A stretch of DNA of 60,000 nucleotides. It comes from Glandiceps talaboti (taxonomy: Eukaryota > Hemichordata > Enteropneusta > Spengelidae). The stretch spans positions 5,496,501 to 5,556,500 of the forward strand of contig NC_135566.1 of assembly GCF_964340395.1 (NCBI RefSeq), written 5' to 3'. A program made the position numbers and the translations under genes. Shown piece after piece: positions 56,965-60,000 of this stretch. How positions within the stretch are numbered: position 1 is the stretch's first letter; the number at the start of each line of letters is the position of its first letter. The notes below the pieces were generated by a model that saw nothing but the letters and a program-made list of their open reading frames with translations, ran no database searches and was not told the DNA's origin.

Positions 56965-57590
56965 AAAGGTATGAATTACTTTTGGCACAAACTGAATGTG
57001 GAATTATTCTGTTAGAATATGGGTCTCTGTACATGTTAGAAAGCACCCCTAGGTATGTGTATATGTGCTATGAGAAGTACAAATTACCTTTGCACAAACT
57101 GAATAGGGTATTATGTGAGTTTCTTAATTTTTATGCACTCCTAGCTTAATACACATGTATGTGCTATGAAAAGTACAAACTACTTTGCACAAACAGAGTA
57201 GAGTGAGTGCTTCTAAATTGTATGTAATGCACTCCAAGGTTAATGTAAAAAAGTATATGTACATGCTGCGAGAAGTACAAACTACCTTTTCACAAACTAA
57301 ACATCAAGTAATTCTGTTAAGATGCGAGTCGTTCTAGATAATATATCTCTTACAACATTGTACATGTATGTGCTTTGAGAAGTACAACTACCTTATTCAC
57401 AAACTAAGCATTGTGTTATTCTATTAAGATGCGAGTCTGTCTAGATGATATATCTCTGTGAGAAGTACAAGATGCCTTTGCACAAACTGAAAGAAAGAAT
57501 TATTCTGTCACGATGCGAGACTCGCTAGATGCTACAAAGCACTCCTACTAGGTGATTGAACATGTATGTATGTATGTACAGTGAGAAGTA
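56965..57590 (+). repeat. About 100-bp tandem repeat, about 6 copies
   Basis: gagaagtacaaactacctt with cacaaactgaa recurs at about 57072, 57168, 57270, 57378 and 57460, plus partial copies at both edges. Other unit parts: attctgttaagatgcgagtc, ctagatgatatatctct and gcactcctagct. Confidence 0.9.
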
Positions 57591-59699
57591 AATTAACAAT
57601 CGTGTTTGCAAGGAAAACACGCTGCATTTCAGAAGGCTTCTGGCTATGCAATGAAGAATCAGCGAGTGGTACACGAATCCTTAAAAAGATATCATTTTTT
57701 CACAGTTAGCAGTAATACTACACAACATTAAAATCTTCTTCCTTTTATTCAAAATATCACGGTGTTATTTATTTTGTGAAAACTGTGTAATTGGTTTTAA
57801 GTAATAGTATGCAGCCAAAAGGCACGCATAAAAAGAACAGGCACCACTCCTTAGGAAGAGTACGCCTTGCCGAGAAATACAATTTTCAAGTCAGAGTTTT
57901 TCGTTATTTATGTTCAATCAATGCTTCTTTTCAGCATTTGTAAATACTTATAAAGCCTGGTTTGCTTTTAGGTGTTGAATACTGTATCTTGCAGAAATGA
58001 GAAATACCTTTACACCCAATAGTGAGATACACACATCATTAAATAAGAATTCTAAATTCTGTTGATAACAGCTATGATGTTCATTTTAACAAATAATTCT
58101 CTGAATGTATGAGTGGTTTTGCGCTGCGTGGTTTTCTTGGAATCTGGATTGGAGTCCTTATAAGTCATGTCTCTTTCTCTAAGAAATCGCTTTAACGATG
58201 TAAATTATCTTGTCCCAGAGTAACATATTTCAGATGTATCATTTCCATACATGTAACAGTTTTATCCAGGGATGTGTTTTCATATTGCCATGAATTCCTT
58301 TGCAGTCATACAAAAATGCAAAGTGCAACAAATGGCAAAATAACAATCCTACAATTCATTTTTGTCTATATTTATGAGTAGGATTTCTAACATTCAAATT
58401 ACACAGACAGGTAAAAGCAAAATTCTAAATGAGATTGGAATTTAAAAGTGAAAAACACTATAAACATTATAAGACAAGACATGTTTTTCTGTCAGCAAGT
58501 ACATTTGAACTCATTTTGAGTGTAATCAGAAAAATGTACAGTTGTACAATGTTTGGCACTGTCATTAATGCGAGTTTTGATAGGGTCAATTATATGTATA
58601 TCAAGAAATTGTACAAATCATTTTCTACTGTGAATTTCACAGGTTTTGCAGCTCTCCCTTTTCACATTTCGCTTCATAGGAAAGAGACATCAATACAGCA
58701 CATTTAGGTGGCATAAGCTGAGTTTATAAGCTTTTTACTCAAGTGAAAATACTTACAAGGATAAAACTATATTCCAGTATAATGTTAATATTGATGCATA
58801 CCTTCTATAACATTACAATTGTCTTCTGGCATGGTTAGAACAGTTGATTGCATAGTAGGGATTTCATGAATATTTGATGAATTATGTCACTGGATTATAT
58901 CCAGGTTTGAGTCAATTGCAAATGGTGATTATAGTAAAGTGTGCTTCAGTACGTACAATACCTCGAGTACCTTTTAAATTTTCAGCAAAAACTATGCCCA
59001 AATATGTATAAACTCAGCTTGTTACCCTCTATTCAACTTTTTTAACATATATAAATACAACAACTTACTCATTGGCCAACAAACATTTACAACATAAGAG
59101 CTCTGGATCTGGCCAATCAGATTTAATCATTTCTGCCCAACAGGTGGTTGTGTCTTGTATGCAAGATTTTTCAGCAACATAACCATCATGTGTTGTTAGT
59201 AGTATATACTTTTGTAGTGACAGTAAACATTAAGTAGCTCATCAGTTTCAGAATTACTCCAACGTGACATCACATCTCTACATTTATTACTACTGTGTGG
59301 GTGAGTGTTCAACCATAAAAAGGAAGGATGCGTTGAGAATTTACATTGTTTAATAAAATCTTGGATGTTAAATGCGATAAAATGAGTTGGTTTCATTCAC
59401 TTTTGCTTATCATATGCATTTTTGGCATCAATCCAAACTTAGGTGGAAGTGATGTATGAGACTTGCAAGGTAACTTTCGTTAGGAGTATTCTCAACAGCT
59501 CCTATGGTTATTGTTAATGTACGGTTCGCTAACATTGTCCTGGTAGATCAGCCCCAGATCTGCCTTGCAGACACATTTATCATGCAGGACTACGATATGT
59601 CTGCAGCTTTGACAGAATAATAATGAGTGATAACGGTGAATCTCAAATATTTATTGCTTTCACCGCAATTACTAAAGATAATGAAGTTGATTACAAATT
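57591..59699. other. No gene recognised, 57.6-59.7 kb
   Basis: No repeat unit, mobile-element end or coding pattern found. The frame at 58429-58707 (92 aa) has no recognisable motif. Confidence 0.5.
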
Positions 59700-60000
59700 C
59701 AAAGATCAAAGATGGTAGTTACATGTCTTAGTGATGAACGAGAACACTGAAAATTGTGAGATAAGTTGTCAGTATGTGATGAATAATGGGACCACTGGAA
59801 ATTGTTAGATAACTCTACAAAGCACTGTACTTGATGATGAATGGGTGTGCTGAAGATTGTGAGATAAATTTTAGTATTTGATGATGAATAGAGGAACTGG
59901 AAATTGTGAGATAACTTTTAGTATTTGATGATGAATAGAGGAACTGGAAATTGTGAGATAACTCTACAGTACAATGAATTTAACGATGGATACTATAAAT
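59700..60000 (+). repeat. About 47-60-bp tandem repeat reaching the window end
   Basis: gaactggaaattgtgagata and agtatttgatgatgaatag recur about five times; the array continues beyond the window. The last two full units are nearly identical, older ones diverged. Confidence 0.9.

Overview
This is a window of AT-rich, repeat-rich animal nuclear DNA. Coding exons are short, separated by kilobase-scale introns with GT/AG borders. The rest is full of non-LTR retrotransposon debris, tRNA-derived SINEs, hairpin (MITE-like) elements, microsatellites and many decayed tandem repeats with 40-300 bp units. The style fits an invertebrate metazoan, probably marine, but the species cannot be named from the sequence. 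Nothing here is bacterial or viral.

Two host genes are supported. (1) The minus strand from about 14.1 kb (possibly 17.3 kb) down to 360 carries the C-terminal half of a two-pore cation channel, most like TPC1. I assembled ten exons by hand. They keep one reading frame through every splice junction: 951 in-frame bases, which is 316 residues plus stop. They cover repeat II from S3/S4 through the pore and S6, then the cytosolic tail. An eleventh, tentative exon at 17.3 kb may hold repeat II S1. The exon for S2/S3 and all of repeat I were not found. (2) 34733-35803, minus strand, is a complete intronless class A GPCR of 356 aa that has lost N1.50, D2.50 and N7.49, the conserved sodium-pocket core.

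Layout: 0-18 kb is TPC gene territory. Its introns hold an old SINE, decayed LINE pieces, a recent 5'-truncated LINE with an intact reverse transcriptase ORF (10.9-12.8 kb) inserted inside a 31-bp minisatellite, two hairpin elements (13.1-13.5 and 14.2-14.6 kb) and a 167-bp short transposon with TIRs and a 5-bp target duplication (15.95-16.12 kb). 18-34 kb shows no convincing gene; it has tandem repeats, a hairpin element (25.07-25.26 kb) and a well-kept SINE (26.1-26.5 kb). 34.7-35.8 kb is the GPCR. 36-60 kb shows no convincing gene; it has a roughly 1.5-kb imperfect palindrome (40.9-42.5 kb), a T12-G23 tract, a pure (GA)48 array, a satellite-like region (51-52.2 kb), several 100-200 bp tandem arrays and further copies of a hairpin-bearing dispersed repeat.

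No candidate for a new multi-gene system is visible. The most unusual items are the GPCR without its sodium-pocket residues, the LINE-in-minisatellite insertion, the large palindrome and the number of decayed tandem arrays.
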